From NCBI GenBank assembly GCA_031771865.1, contig JASISA010000027.1, positions 1,674,001 through 1,738,000 of the forward strand: a DNA stretch of 64,000 nucleotides. Reading direction: 5' to 3'. Both the position numbers and the translations under genes were made by a program. The stretch's first letter is position 1. Each line of letters opens with the position of its first letter. Shown here piece by piece: positions 1 to 11,953 of the stretch. Source of the stretch: Nothophaeocryptopus gaeumannii (lineage: Eukaryota; Ascomycota; Dothideomycetes; Mycosphaerellales; Mycosphaerellaceae). A model generated the notes under the pieces. That model worked only from the letters and a program-made list of their open reading frames with translations, was not told where the DNA came from and did not search any database.

Positions 1-1361
1 CGGCCGTGAAGAAGGAGCAGGGTTATGGCAATACTGTAGGTGATGTACTGTAGCACAATACCGGCCGAAATGAGCGATGAGAATGCCGCTGTGGAAGCCA
101 GATACAGACAACCGCACAGCGCCGTCCACGCACAGGACCAGATGTGCGCATAAATGGGGTTGCCAAATGGGTACGGAGCGACTTTGCTGAGGTGCTTGTA
201 GAATGGTAATCCCCGATCACGACTCAGTGCCCACGCCATACGTGACTGCCATGTATGAATGCCGACAATAGAGCAAACTCCAGCCGTGAGCACGAGTGCT
301 TCCAGGGCGAGGGCCGCTGCTTTGTTTCCTGAGAAGGCTTGCAGGAATATCTGCATCGAGAAGATACCGCTGACGCCGTCAATGGCTCCCTCGACCGACT
401 GCACGGAGAAGTACATGGCAAATAACACAGGAAGACCGGTTATGAAGCCGACGAGAACCGTGAGGACGAGTACCTTTGGAACATTCCTCCTTGGATTGGG
501 AACCTCATCGACAAGGTGAGTTGCGGCGTCAAGACAGGAAAAATTCCAATTGGGTCCGTTGATGCCAATGAAAAAGGCGCCCCCCGTTGACCAGCCAGAT
601 GTGTTGATGAAGTCCAGAAAGAAGAAGTCGGCCGACTGCTTGGTGGGAGAGGCGGCCAGAACAGCAACGAAGATGACAAAGACGCTGCTAACGGCGATGA
701 ATAGTGCAAACCGTGCAAAGTGAGGCAGACACCGCTCAAACAAGTTCACCGGGAGCACCAGCAGGTTCAGAACCTGATAGCCGACGAAGACTTGCCACGA
801 ATGCTCCTTGGCAGCAAAGCTCGGGTGTGTCAACTTGGCCATTCCCAGGATAATCTGTGTGCACACTAGGGCCGCTGAAGCTCCAGTCGTCACGGCTCCA
901 GCCCAGGCTAAGATGGCTGTGAGATATGACAAGAGACGTTTGCTCCGTCCCGGGCATAAGCGTGCAACCCAATAATACTGCCCACCAGGGTGTGGGAACA
1001 TGCTTGTCAACTCGCCCAGACTGACAGCGGCGCAGAGGCCCACCAGAAACATGAGCAGAAAGCCCCAGAAGTATGCCGGTGCTCCGCCGAAGTAAACGAC
1101 GCTCCCCATCGCCAGTATGATGCCAAGGCCGGTGTTGGTGATGGAGTAGGCAATTCCCAGTGACGAGAGCATGCTGATGCCTTTGTCAATGACAGCAACT
1201 TCCCCATTCGAAAGAGATTTTGTAGCCACCAAGGCTTCTGGTGACTGCTTCTCAGTATGCTCAGGGCGGCTGGTGGATTCTGATATCTTTTGTTCAGTCA
1301 TTGGGTCCTTGTCAAACTGATGATCTCTTGCAGACGACATAGTGTGCAATAGAATGGACAT
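1..1361 (-). CDS. Amino acid / amine permease (APC superfamily), C-terminus cut by window edge
   Basis: One uninterrupted reading frame runs from an ATG at 1361 (alternative in-frame ATG at 1340) off the left edge, giving about 453 residues. After a hydrophilic N-terminus of about 60 residues come repeated hydrophobic segments. They include the GIAYSITNTGLGIIL segment and an 'FPHPGGQYYWVARL' stretch, which are typical of fungal GABA/choline/amino acid permeases of the APC family. The product should be a plasma-membrane or vacuolar importer of amino acids or amines with about 12 helices. The last helices lie outside the window. No intron is needed. The gene is divergent from a flavin amine oxidase across 557 bp, which suggests joint use in amine or nitrogen-source catabolism (inference). 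The exact substrate cannot be read from sequence. Confidence 0.85.
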   Translation of the reverse strand, partial: MSILLHTMSSARDHQFDKDPMTEQKISESTSRPEHTEKQSPEALVATKSLSNGEVAVIDKGISMLSSLGIAYSITNTGLGIILAMGSVVYFGGAPAYFWGFLLMFLVGLCAAVSLGELTSMFPHPGGQYYWVARLCPGRSKRLLSYLTAILAWAGAVTTGASAALVCTQIILGMAKLTHPSFAAKEHSWQVFVGYQVLNLLVLPVNLFERCLPHFARFALFIAVSSVFVIFVAVLAASPTKQSADFFFLDFINTSGWSTGGAFFIGINGPNWNFSCLDAATHLVDEVPNPRRNVPKVLVLTVLVGFITGLPVLFAMYFSVQSVEGAIDGVSGIFSMQIFLQAFSGNKAAALALEALVLTAGVCSIVGIHTWQSRMAWALSRDRGLPFYKHLSKVAPYPFGNPIYAHIWSCAWTALCGCLYLASTAAFSSLISAGIVLQYITYSIAITLLLLHG

Positions 1362-1918
1362 GGCTCAAATGTGATGCCTGATCTTGAGAAGACCATTAAT
1401 TATGAAGTGCTGACAACGTGGAAGCCTCTGCCACATGCAACAGTCGAGCATGACACGGGCAGTCTACAATAGGAGTGAAATCCGCCCTGAGGCTTAGCCT
1501 TATCTCGAGCGGATAGTCTGGATTTCATGTTGATAGTCCGTCGCATTCGAGGTGTAAGCCAGCGGGCGAGCTTTTCGAATGCACATTGGATCAATGTCTC
1601 CCGGTCTGCGAAGGACGAAGCCTCGTGGAGGAGTGGTCAGGCCTTTCCCAATGCAGCTCGAAATACGCCCCCTGGGACGACCCCTCCTATTGCTTCAGCA
1701 TGAGCTTCGTTGGAGCTTACCGGCCAATGTGACGCCGAAGATCGACGACTCTTATCCTAGCACCAGTCTGTCCTGGATCTTGTGTGTGCGAGCGCCTGAC
1801 ACGCACGACAAGAGGTTTCGACGTCTGCTCATATTCCGCAGGTCTTATTTGAGACTTTCGATCTTGTCATCCCACACATTTGCTGTTGCCCAACTGGCCA
1901 AGTCTGTACAAGACAATC
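1362..1918. promoter_or_regulatory. Divergent intergenic region, permease / amine oxidase
   Basis: These 557 bp separate two divergent start codons and must contain both promoters. I see no open frame with recognisable protein content and no clear named binding site. Confidence 0.5.
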
Positions 1919-3679
1919 ATGACCACCTTGACTGACGACGGACACTCATGGACACCACAACATGGAATGAAGGCAGGGGAACTTGCGAGCGAGGCCGTGA
2001 TCAATCCACCCCACTACCTCAAAGAATCTGCCGAGTATCTGTATGACGTTATCGTCGTCGGAGCAGGTTATGCCGGGCTTCGCGCTGCTCGAGACGTTGC
2101 AAATGCTGGTCAGTGTTGCCCCGAGTATGATCATTAATGATGGGAACTGATCTGACACATTAGAAAGGACGTCGTGTTCTTCTCGTGGAAGGTCGTGATC
2201 GCATCGGAGGCCGCTCGTACACTGTTGAGACTGATGGTAAGTCACTCGACATGGTGTGCCCTGAACCAACTACTGAATTCCTTTCTTCTTGCTAGGATTC
2301 AAATTCGAGATGGGTGGTACCTGGGTCCATCATTCGCAGGCATACACGTTCCAAGAACTTCAACGCTACGGCTTAGATCGAGATCTGAAGACGACACGTG
2401 AACAGGGTCATGATATGGACTATCATAGCGGCAGCATACTCGGTATGTCTGTCTCCACTGCATGTCGATGGCCTCGAGTTCTACCACCAGCATTTCACGA
2501 GTGCGGGGCTGATGTTCGATGTAAGGACTGCCAAAAAGAAACCTCTCTCACGAAGAAGCTGCCAACATCTCCGCAAAGGGCTGGAATATCTTCCTGGACG
2601 TGGACGGCTGCGGAGCTAAAACCATCTGTCCATTACCAAGCGCCCAGCTAGGCAACATCCAAGTCAAGCGCGATGTCGTTGAAAGATGGGATTCAAAGTC
2701 CTGTCACGATCGTTTCGAGGAGGTCAAGGGCCAACTGGACGAAGAAGAACGAGGCTTTCTGCTCGCCCTTCTGTTAATCATTTCTGGCGGCGAACACAAT
2801 TTGAAGAACTCCAGCTTGTGGGATATGATACGGTCCCATGCGCTGAACGGCCATTCTTTTGAGAATCTTGACAAGATTTGGTTCACGTACAAGCTCCGCG
2901 CTGGCCAATCTCGCCTTGCGAGTAGTATGTTCGATGATGCTGTGGAGAGCGGACTTGACTACTTGTTGAAAACGGCCGTTCGTGAGATCCGAGAGCAGAA
3001 AGGCATCGTCTACATTGACAGCGAAGATGGACAACGGCTCAGAGCCAGAAAAGTGATCTGCACGGTCCCTCTGAATGTCCTGCATTCTCTGAAGTTCGAG
3101 CCTTCGCTCTCATCAGTCCGTCAAGAAGGTATACGAGCCGGCCATATCAACTTCATGACCAAGATTCACGCCGTCGTGAAAGAAACAGGCATGGCATCCT
3201 GGAATGGTACTTGTTACCCGAACAACATACTCTGCGCATACGGCGACGGGATTCTACCAAGTGGCGAGGCTCATTTGATCGGGTTTGGAACGGACGAGAG
3301 GAGTCACTTTGTACCTGAACGAGATCCAGGAAAAGTCGTCGAAGCCTTCCAAAAGATGCATCCGATGACTGTGCGCAAGTTAGTAAGTTAGGAAATCATA
3401 CTTGAGGTAGAGTTTGAGCTCAGCCTAATTCGTTCTTAGGTTTTCCACAACTGGAACACGGATCGCTTTTCTCAAGGTGGTCCATGCTACTGGCCGCCGG
3501 GGTATATGGCCAAATACCAAGACGATTTACAGAAGCGGCATGGGAATGTCTTCTTCGCCAGCGCGGATTGGGCACATGGTTGGCGTGCTTTCATCGATGG
3601 AGCGCTTGAGCAAGGCTTTCTGAACGCAGTAGTGGCTCTCCGTGAGTTGCGTAAGGAAGATCGAGCTGCTCAATTGTAG
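1919..3679 (+). CDS. Flavin-containing amine oxidase (monoamine oxidase family)
   Basis: Five exons at 1919-2108, 2168-2236, 2296-2442, 2526-3382 and 3440-3679 join to 500 residues. The N-terminus carries the FAD dinucleotide-binding fold (DVIVVGAGYAGLRAARD, then a VEGRDRIGGRSYT-like segment) and the GGTWVHH motif of amine oxidases. The C-terminus has the second flavin contact region (VFFASADWAHGWRAFIDGALEQG). It should oxidatively deaminate an amine to an aldehyde, ammonia and hydrogen peroxide. The C-terminus ends in AQL, which is not a canonical peroxisomal signal. The first and third introns are closed by AAG rather than YAG, chosen because only these acceptors keep the family frame. The third intron is the least certain. 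The gene is divergent from an APC permease. Confidence 0.85.
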
Positions 3680-4489
3680 CGTGTCTGTGTAGTCAAAATT
3701 CCTCACTATTACCGTAGCGAAATCTTGACTGTACATATTGCTTTCTTGGAGTAATGACTGAAGATCTCGACTCCATGGCGTACGACTGCTCACACGACCT
3801 TTCCTTGAACGAAATGAAACCCCCCCTGCACCTCGTGCCTCAGGCAGCTAACAGGGTCTTGGCACAGACTTCTTCTCTTTCAGAATAAGCTTTGCATACC
3901 AATATCAGTACACCTACACACAATGTATCCAACACAAGCTATATGCCCATCCTTTCTTATGGCTTCACTCCGAACCACTTCAGGATACACATGTGTTCCT
4001 TGGACAAGCTTGTCAATTTGTCCATCATACCTCCTGAGCAAAACACTGAATGCCTCTACAAACGGATAGCTCTGCGACAGCATGACTAAAACGGCTACAA
4101 GCACATCGGAAAAGGCACTGTCAAGAAGCCACTGTTGGTAATCGACCACGGCGCAACCCAATCAGCAATCAAATCGGGGAGCCTGCGTACAGTCCGTCGC
4201 AGCCTTTAGGTGTGTCTCTCGACCGTTGAGCTGGTCGGGGCTGCCGACGTTCACACTCCAGACTACTTGTACTGGACATGTAAAGCCAAAGATGACATAC
4301 CGGCGCATGTTGAACCAGGTATGGCTAGCGTTAGTCTGTTTCGAGCCGTGTAATTTCAGCCGGTCTGTCTCTGTCAATGTTGCCGGATGCAGTACCAGCT
4401 TCGAGATGGCTGCAGATTTATATAACTTCGGTCAGTCACACCCCTGTTCGCAACGTGCCTGAGCGCACAGAATCCATTCGTTGCTCACT
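3680..4489. other. Intergenic region without a supported gene
   Basis: These 810 bp contain the 3' flank of the amine oxidase and the promoter of the carboxylesterase. Two short minus-strand frames (3880-4161 and 4162-4377) loosely resemble the C-terminal part of fungal zinc-cluster transcription factors. They are too short and broken to call. Confidence 0.4.
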
Positions 4490-6357
4490 ATGTTCCGTTG
4501 CACATCTTTCGTGTTATCAGCACTTTCGCTTTTAAGCACATCAGAGGCGTTCCCGCCGCCATACGGCCGACCGTATCATGGCCCACCATATCATGGCCCA
4601 CCGTCACCCCAATATCCTCCAAACCCTGCATGTATCGTCGAAACCACATCTGGCAAGGTACGAGGCCTTGTCGAAGAGCAATATCCAAATGTCGAGCAAT
4701 ACCTCGGAATCCCTTTCGCTGCTCCTCCGACGGAAGAGCTTCGATTCGCGCCTCCGCAGCCATTCCAGAAAAGTACGACAATAATCGATGCAACCAAATT
4801 GCCGCCAGGATGCTATCAGCCGCCATCCATTGAAAATATATTCTCCATCTATGAGCCAGGCCTCACGTTCTACGGCCCACAAAGCGAAGACTGCTTACGG
4901 CTGAATGTCTACCGACCAAAGTCGAGAGCTCAAGGCCCATTACCAGTCGTGGTGTTTGTATACGGAGGAGGTTTCTCCTCGGGCGCGACAAACATCTCAT
5001 ACGAAATACCCACGCCCTGGGTTGAAGCCAAACAGGACCTCATAGCCGTCAACATCCAATATGTAGGTACTGATTGCACTCATACACCGCAATGCCAGGA
5101 ACTGACATCACGCTGCGCAGCGATTGAATGTCTTCGGCTTTCCCAATAGCGCCGCTCTTTCTGGAGCCAATCTTGGGTTGCAGGATATACGATTTGCAGT
5201 CGAATGGGTCCAAGCCAATATTGAAGCCTTCGGTGGCGACGCGAGCAAGATCACGCTATGGGGTCACTCGGCTGGAAGCATTGCCGTCAACGCATACACC
5301 TTTTCGCACTTTGAGGACCCAATCGTACACAATACCATCAGCACCTCAGGCACAACCTTTACACCCCGCGAGGGTTGGCAATCCATGGACACCACACACG
5401 CTAATTTCACATTCGTTGCAAGTGAGTCTCCGCTGGCCGCTATGTTCGACATCATTGATTCTGACGACACGCAGACCAGCTCGGGTGTCATGGGAGTGCG
5501 CAAGCGCAACTCGAATGCATGCGATCCAAGAGCGCTATAGAAATCGCAGATTTTGTTTACGAGTATAATGGCACCAAGTCATTGACCTTCCTGCCGATTG
5601 CCGACGAGGTTTATGTCTTCGAGAACTACACTGAGCGGTTGCGTAGCGGTCTGGTCGCCCAACAAGTTCGTCATGTCTGTCTATAACAATACAGACCAAT
5701 ACTAACAATGACAACAGCCTGCTATCGTTGGCAACAGCCGAAGAGAGGGGGAGCGCAGTTTGGACAAGAATCTTAATGCAAACGGGCCAAATCAGACCGA
5801 AGCACTCGCCTACACCACGATCGCGTTTTTATGTGCGGGTCAACTAACGTCGAAGCTCCGATACGCGGCTAATGTACCGACTTACCGATACGAATGGAAG
5901 GGAAACTTCAGCAATATCTCACCTTTGCCTTGGATGGGCGCCTGTAAGTTTGCGCATGGCGATACTCGTTCGACAGCTAAGACTCATATATGCAGACCAC
6001 GCCTCCCTGCTGCCTTTCTTCTTCGGCAACACGAATTCGCAAATCTCTCATCCACTGTCCGGTCTTTCAACTCCGTTCGAACTGGCGGTGGGATCTCACA
6101 TGCAAGACTTGTGGCGGGCATTTGCAAACGACCCGAACTCGCTCAGCACAGACTTTGACTGGCCACTTTACCAAGGCGGGGCTCCAAACGAGTCCTCAGA
6201 CGCGGTGAAGTTGATACCAGGGCGTGGTGGGAAGAGCGTGTCCAGTCTTGAGTTTGGTGCCAAGAGGGAAGAGTATTGTACTGAGATCGATCCATATCTG
6301 ATTTCGCAGACTCTACCCCCGCAACTCGCGGCCCAGATGAGGAGCAATGTAGAGTAG
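4490..6357 (+). CDS. Secreted carboxylesterase type B (alpha/beta hydrolase)
   Basis: Five exons at 4490-5062, 5121-5421, 5475-5665, 5718-5943 and 5996-6357 give 550 residues, usual for fungal type-B carboxylesterases and lipases. The ATG at 4490 starts a signal peptide of about 20 residues (hydrophobic core FVLSALSLL), so the product is probably secreted. A proline/histidine/glycine-rich linker with two PYHGP repeats follows. Family marks are GKVRG, the YLGIPFAAPP start block, EDCLRLNVYRP, the oxyanion-hole FVYGGGFSSG, the nucleophile elbow GHSAGS, and a histidine in YHASLLPFFFG. It hydrolyses carboxylic esters, but the natural substrate is unknown. All four introns are 52-58 bp with GT...AG ends, and the third has a CTAAC branch site. 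An acidic catalytic residue is expected before the histidine, but I did not assign it with certainty. Confidence 0.9.
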
Positions 6358-7264
6358 GCATGTGGGCTTTGCGTATCAAAGCGGCATTCTCCTGTCGTTC
6401 AAACTGGTGTTATGTGTTGTGTTGCAACAGGGCGTTGGGCAAAGAGGGCTCTCTGACATAATGAGAGGCTATAATAGGAATAATCCCAGCTCGAAATGAG
6501 GCAGCAGTCATACAGTCGTTACCGCCACTTTATAAGGCCGGGCTTTTGTCGGGATACAGCTCTCACATTCGGTCGAAGGCCTCTCCCATTGAAAGCTTCT
6601 CGTGTAGGTGAGCGCATGAAGTCTACACAACACTTCCATGCAAACAAAGCTCGGCACCACGAGCTGAGCTGAACCGCACCGGCCACTGGGCTTCCCAATC
6701 TGGTCACCGTCACGAATGGTGATCTTCGACAGATGCCTCGAAATGGCAAGACAGCCTACGCTTCCGAAGAAGGATTCCGCTTCAGGACAACGCCATTCGA
6801 TTTACTTCGCGAAGATCGCGGACAATTGCAAGGCGGGTTCAGCGCTACGGGGAGCAATATGGTCTGGACCGCCAAGACTGAACAGAAGCACGTGAAATGC
6901 GTTCAAGTGCTGCAGCCCCACCGCGGGCTCATACGATGCTCTTCTCCTGTTGGTGATTTGATGCCCGTGATGATTTTGCGAGGTGGACAACGCGTGAAGT
7001 TGGAACATGACTTTCGAGCGCCAAGAGGCATTTGATTCAATTTGAAGAGAAGCACGTGAATTCCGCGAATGACTGCGGGGAGAGTCCGAGCTTTTCCCAA
7101 ACTCATGGAACATTCGAAACGAGACGACATGATGTGTTGTGTGGATCAAGAAAACACAACTCACCGCCAAACAACGACCTGCCCAACTCCATCCCCCATC
7201 TGAGGCATAGACTTGCAATACCAATACCCGACTGACTTGCATCTTCTTAGTTTGAGTAGCCAAC
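6358..7264. other. Intergenic region upstream of SGT2
   Basis: These 907 bp hold the esterase 3' flank and the SGT2 promoter. Short open frames on both strands show no recognisable protein. A possible heat-shock element is listed separately. Confidence 0.4.
7108..7118. promoter_or_regulatory. Possible heat-shock element upstream of SGT2
   Basis: The sequence GAA-CA-TTC followed directly by GAA lies about 150 bp upstream of the SGT2 start. Two inverted nGAAn units in correct spacing fit the core of an Hsf1 site, but the third unit is out of register. Co-chaperone genes are often heat-inducible, so the site is plausible. A match this short can occur by chance. Confidence 0.25.
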
Positions 7265-8510
7265 ATGGTGAGCAAGAGTCACGCAGCATTACGTATATCT
7301 CGAGCTAAGACATTGTCACAGGCTACAGACTCCCGCAAGCGCCTTGCGCTGGCCATTGTCGACTACCTTCAGACCTCGCTCAAGGACGGCACACTGCAAC
7401 CTGAAGACGCCGACTCGATCGAGATCGCGACCAACTGCATAGCAGAATGCTTCCACGTCGACCCCAACGATCAAGCCGCGGTACAGGATGCGCTAGGAGG
7501 ACAGAACCTGCTGAGCATATACGGCGTGTACGAGAAGCTCAAGGGCAAGAGCACTCCGGCAGCCGCGGCGAGTGGTGCTGCAGCAGGCGCCTCGGCCGCG
7601 CAATCTGACAAGCCAGAAGCGAAAGGACTGCCAACAGAAGAGAGCGAGAAGCTGAAGGGCCAGGGGAATGCCGCTATGCAGAAGAAGGACTACCAGACAG
7701 CGGCGGACAGCTACACTAAGGCTCTCGAAGTCTGCCCGCTGAACCCGATCTACCTCTCCAATCGCGCCGCCGCGTATAGTGGAATGAACAAACACGAATT
7801 CGCGAAGAACGATGCCGAGCTTGCGACTGCGACAGACCCAAAGTACACCAAAGCATGGTCGAGATTAGGTCTGGCGAAGTTTGCGCTAGGAGACGTGAAG
7901 GGTGCGATGGAGGCATACAAGCAGGGCATCGATGCTGAGGGGAACGGCGGCAGCGAAGCGATGAAGAAGGGCTACGAGACTGCAAAGCGCAAGGTCGAGG
8001 AGCAAGAAGGCACAGAAGATCTGCCGGATCTCGTCGACGATGATACTTCTCCATCCGCAAGAAGCGCTGGCGGTGCAGGCGCCGGAGGCATGCCAGACCT
8101 GGGCGCGCTGGCAGGCATGCTCGGCGGAGGTGGTGCTGGTGGCGGCGGCATGCCAGATCTGAGCTCCATCATGCAGAACCCAATGATGCGACAGATGGCA
8201 CAGAATCTGATGAGCAACCCGGACATGATGAACAACCTCATGAACAACCCGCAGCTCAGAGACATGGCTGGACGCTTTGGTGGAGGCGCCGGACGAGGAG
8301 GCGGCGGTCAGGACGGTCAGGGCGGCCAAGGCGGTGGCATGCCAGACCTCAGTTCGCTCATGAACGATCCAAGCATCGCTGAGATGTAAGCTCTTACTCC
8401 TCTTATCCGTGTCTACGGTACTGACTCAATTGTACAGGGCGCGCAACTTCATGGGTGGCATGGGCGGCGCTGGAGCTGGCGCCGGTCGAGGAGGGGGCAG
8501 CAGCTCATAA
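7265..8510 (+). CDS. SGT2: Small glutamine-rich TPR co-chaperone Sgt2
   Basis: Exon 1 is only the ATG (7265-7267). Exons 2 and 3 are 7322-8385 and 8438-8510, giving 379 residues. The order matches Sgt2: an N-terminal dimerisation domain (about residues 2-80, beginning ATDSRKRLALAIVDYLQ) that binds the Get4/Get5 complex; three TPR repeats (about 115-230, with KGQGNAAMQKKDYQTAADSYTKA-type helices) that bind Hsp70/Hsp90 tails; and a glycine- and methionine-rich C-terminus with NPMMRQMAQNLM and NPDMMNNLMNNP blocks that captures hydrophobic tail anchors. It hands tail-anchored membrane proteins to the Get3 pathway in the cytosol. The first intron directly after the start codon is needed because reading through it gives an unrelated N-terminus. 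Confidence 0.92.
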
Positions 8511-9336
8511 AGATCTTTCGAGCGTGCGTGTCGAATTACGACCTATTTGACGACTGACGACTACCGTGCGGCCATCGGAAGGCTCGATACTTCGAAGATA
8601 TAGATTACTGTTAGTCAAGATTGATACCCCTTGCACTCACCTTGAGCAAGCTGCTTCGGCAAGCGCCAGCCACATTCACTTTATTCTTGCACACTGCTGA
8701 AACCGCAATAGCTTGACTAAGAAGACATTTCGCATGTGATTGAAATTGCGCCACTCTCCACGACCCGTCGAGTATCAATAGATGAGACGGAGAGCTCCTG
8801 GCCCACTCAGGCCATCTGTACCAAACCTGGAAAGACACCATTTGCTTTGGATACATGTTGGCGCACCATATACCTCTATCAAGGATTTTGGACATGTCTT
8901 TGGACTCATGAAGATACCACAAGTTGAAAGAATGGAGGTCTATTTGCACATGCTCACTTCACTCAGCGCACATTGAAGCGTATGGACCCCTGAGCTGAAG
9001 GCATGCATGGACCCACGCCAGCCACCGCATGTGCTATTGTCAAACTCACTTCATTGACATTGTCTCCTTTTCACTCCACCTCCACACACTTTAGCCCTTA
9101 TTACTTCCACGGCTAGGCCACCTCTATACCTCTCCACTGCAACCTCGACTCAGCCATTGGCCAGCAAGGAGGTCACTCATACTTACAGCTATACTATCGA
9201 CGACCAACAGACACTCACTCTCCGTGGCTCTGAGCCGCCTACTAGTGTCTCTACTGAGTACAGCACATCACTGAGGCTTCTCCTCATCCTTACCTTCTTC
9301 AACTAGGTGGACTACTACCATCTTGCAGCATCCAAG
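8511..9336. other. Intergenic region without a supported gene
   Basis: These 826 bp lie between SGT2 and the next plus-strand gene. They hold a pyrimidine-rich stretch around 9050-9300, typical of a fungal promoter or 5' UTR. No coding frame is supported. Confidence 0.4.
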
Positions 9337-11086
9337 ATGTTGTCGTTCAAGGTCAAGAAGAAGCGGTCTCTGGACTTTGGTGTTGTTTTGGGCAACATTG
9401 CGCCCGCTCTACCCGCTAAACCGTCGCCTGCGCCAAAGGATGTGGAAGAGGATACGATCCATGTTGGGGCAGCCGATAACACTAAAGTCGTCGCAGGATT
9501 CAAGCCAAACCCATTCGACGACCTTCCAATCGAGGTACGCCGTCTCTCGCGCTCGCCGCTGCTCGCCTTCGTACAAGACACTGAGATGGACTTTTCTGAC
9601 TGACTTGTTATCTTAGATTAATCAACACATTGGAGGCTACCTCACTGACGACCGCGATGTGTGCAACTTCCGCCTCATCTGTCATACTACGAACAATGCC
9701 ACCGAAGACGCCCACTTCTGGTTCCAGCGGTTCCGATCTGTCTTCGAGAAACCAAGTCAGGGTAGTTACGTCAAAGACGCCGAGGACTTCAAGTTCAGCT
9801 ATCAGCAGCGAATGAAGATACTCAAGGAGAAGAAGTCAACCCAGAAGTGGAGCAAGCTGTTCAGGAACGGCAATACACACAAGGAGAAGGAGTGCCTGAA
9901 CGTGCTGAGAGATCTCATGCTTGGTGGGTCCATGTGAAAATGAGTGACGTGGCACACGCTGACATGAGCAGATGCCTTCTCTGAGGCGACCGCGGAGAAC
10001 CACTTCCTCTACGAGTCACGCAACGTCCAGCACCTCATCGACTACTGCGAAGGTTCCGACCTCATCGAAGAGATCCTCGATCCACGCAATGACCCTAGCA
10101 AGCGCACCCGCTTGAACGATGGACCGAACGCTCTTCTCTATGCCATCCAGGTGATGCTCGCGCCGCAGCTTCTTCGACTAGGAGACCCATTGGGTCCAGA
10201 ACCACGGGTTCTCAACTTCCCACTATCTCAGCAGATGGCGTACGCTACCGCCAACGCCCAGCCAATCTTCGGCGGCTGCAACAGCTTGGATATCGACATG
10301 GGCTGGGTGCTGCACCAGCTCAACTTTTGGTCTTATCACATGGTCCGCCAGGAAGAGGTCACTCTCTACCAGGCGTATTCTTCCCTCGAAGAGCACGAGC
10401 GCCCTTGCTTCTGGCAGACTCCACTCGGACAGTCCGGCGACAATACCCGCATCGGAAAGCACTGGAAAGGTGCTTACGCCTTCGTCGACCACAAGCCCAT
10501 CCGTCTCATTCGCGCCGGCAAAAACGACGGGGACTGCGAGGCGGAGATGATCCAAGACGAGTTCAACGGCGAAGAGCAAGACGGAGAATTCCAGGACTTG
10601 ACACTCAACCTCACCAACCAGGGCAAGGAGACCTGGCTCGACGCCTTCGAGAACATCCTCCAATCCACTACCGAGCCTGTCCCCAAATACCGCACCCGCG
10701 CCCAGCACCGCAGCGTCGAACCCGAAGCCACCGGCCCCCCGACCTCCTTCCGCGCCGCCTCCCGCTTCAACGGCGAAGGCTCCGACGACAAAGAGAAGTT
10801 CGCCGCAGACGGCTGGCTCAACCCGCTCCCCGCCCAGCACGGTATCCCCGGCTGGCAGCGCATGACCATGATGAAGTACTACGAGGATGACCACGGTATC
10901 GATATGGATGCGCTGTGGGCGTATGAGGGCGTTGTGCTGCCTGGTGGGATGATGATGGTGGGACGGTGGTGGAGCCCGAATGGGATGGCGGAGGGTGGAG
11001 AAATGTATTCGGGGCCGTTTTTGCTGTGGTGTGTTGATGCGAAGGGAGGTGAGGTGGACGAGGATGGGAAGTCGCCGCTGTTCTGA
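9337..11086 (+). CDS. F-box-type protein of unknown function
   Basis: Three exons at 9337-9534, 9617-9923 and 9972-11086 give 539 residues. Near residues 55-90 is an F-box-like block (FDDLPIEINQHIGGYL, then DVCNFRLICHTT) that in known proteins binds Skp1 in SCF ubiquitin ligases. The rest has no leucine-rich or WD repeats that I can see. The C-terminal half is rich in tryptophan and aromatic residues (WVLHQLNFWSYHMV; GMMMVGRWWSP) and may be a folded substrate domain. The upstream leader is long and pyrimidine-rich. The start was taken at the first ATG of the frame (MLSFKVKKKRSLDFG). The F-box assignment is by pattern only, and the substrate is unknown. Confidence 0.6.
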
Positions 11087-11953
11087 ACTGCTCAGCTTGG
11101 ACTCTCCCGACTACGAATACACCAGCGCCGCTGCTCATGGCTGAGCCGTTCTTCTGAAAATTGGCTCGGCCTGCAGAGCGACTTTACGACACTTCAAACC
11201 GGCGATTTTGCTTGCTTTTGGATGCTTCTCGCATTTGTGGGATCTCCGATCTACACAGTGCTTTCTCTTTTGATAATGATACGATTACGAGGATATGAGG
11301 ACGATGAATACAAAAGCGAATCAGCGTTTCTTCTTAGACAGTCCGACGAATGAAATGGTACCTTAGGGAAAGCAATACAGCTCTCGAACCAGTCGACTTT
11401 AGCTAACCAGAACTCTGACTGCCTATGAACATCTACAGAGGCTTCTATCAGGGCGTAGTGGTTGAGAGATCAGATTGGAGCCGAGTCGTTGTCTTTATCG
11501 AAGCTGTGGAGGCTTAAATGCAGATTCGAACGGGCCGAGTAAAGATCTTTGCTCAAACGCTGGCCACTAGAATTTCCCAGCTATACAGCTCTACTATGAC
11601 CTCCAGCGTAGTCCGACTTCAGGCCGGCACAGTATCGAAGGCCCGATCTATCGATCCAGGAAATGATTACACACACCTCCGTGCGACTTTCAGAACGTGA
11701 GATCATGTCGTTGAGGATCACTACGATCGACCGACTGACCTTATTTCCCTCCCGGCGATAGCGCGGCTCGCCTGAGCAATGTGTGTGCGCATAGGGCGGA
11801 GCATGCGCCTCTCCAGCCGATGAAGAGTCGGAGGCGCATTTCTAAGTGGTATTCGCAAGTCGCTTCAACCATGGGTATTGCTGATGATTCAGTTTTAGGG
11901 AACAGCATCTGGCAGTGTAATTAGGGACCTCCTGGTCTCGACCATGCCTGTGC
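11087..11953. other. Intergenic region, convergent 3' ends
   Basis: These 867 bp lie between two convergent genes. I see nothing codable or repetitive in them. Confidence 0.4.

Noticed and set aside
3880..4377. Two abutting minus-strand frames resembling a transcription-factor C-terminus
   Set aside because: The similarity is vague, the frames are separated by a stop and no DNA-binding part is nearby.
10223..10894. 223-codon minus-strand frame over the F-box-type gene
   Set aside because: Antisense to a supported exon, and the Val/Gly/Ala composition is an artefact.
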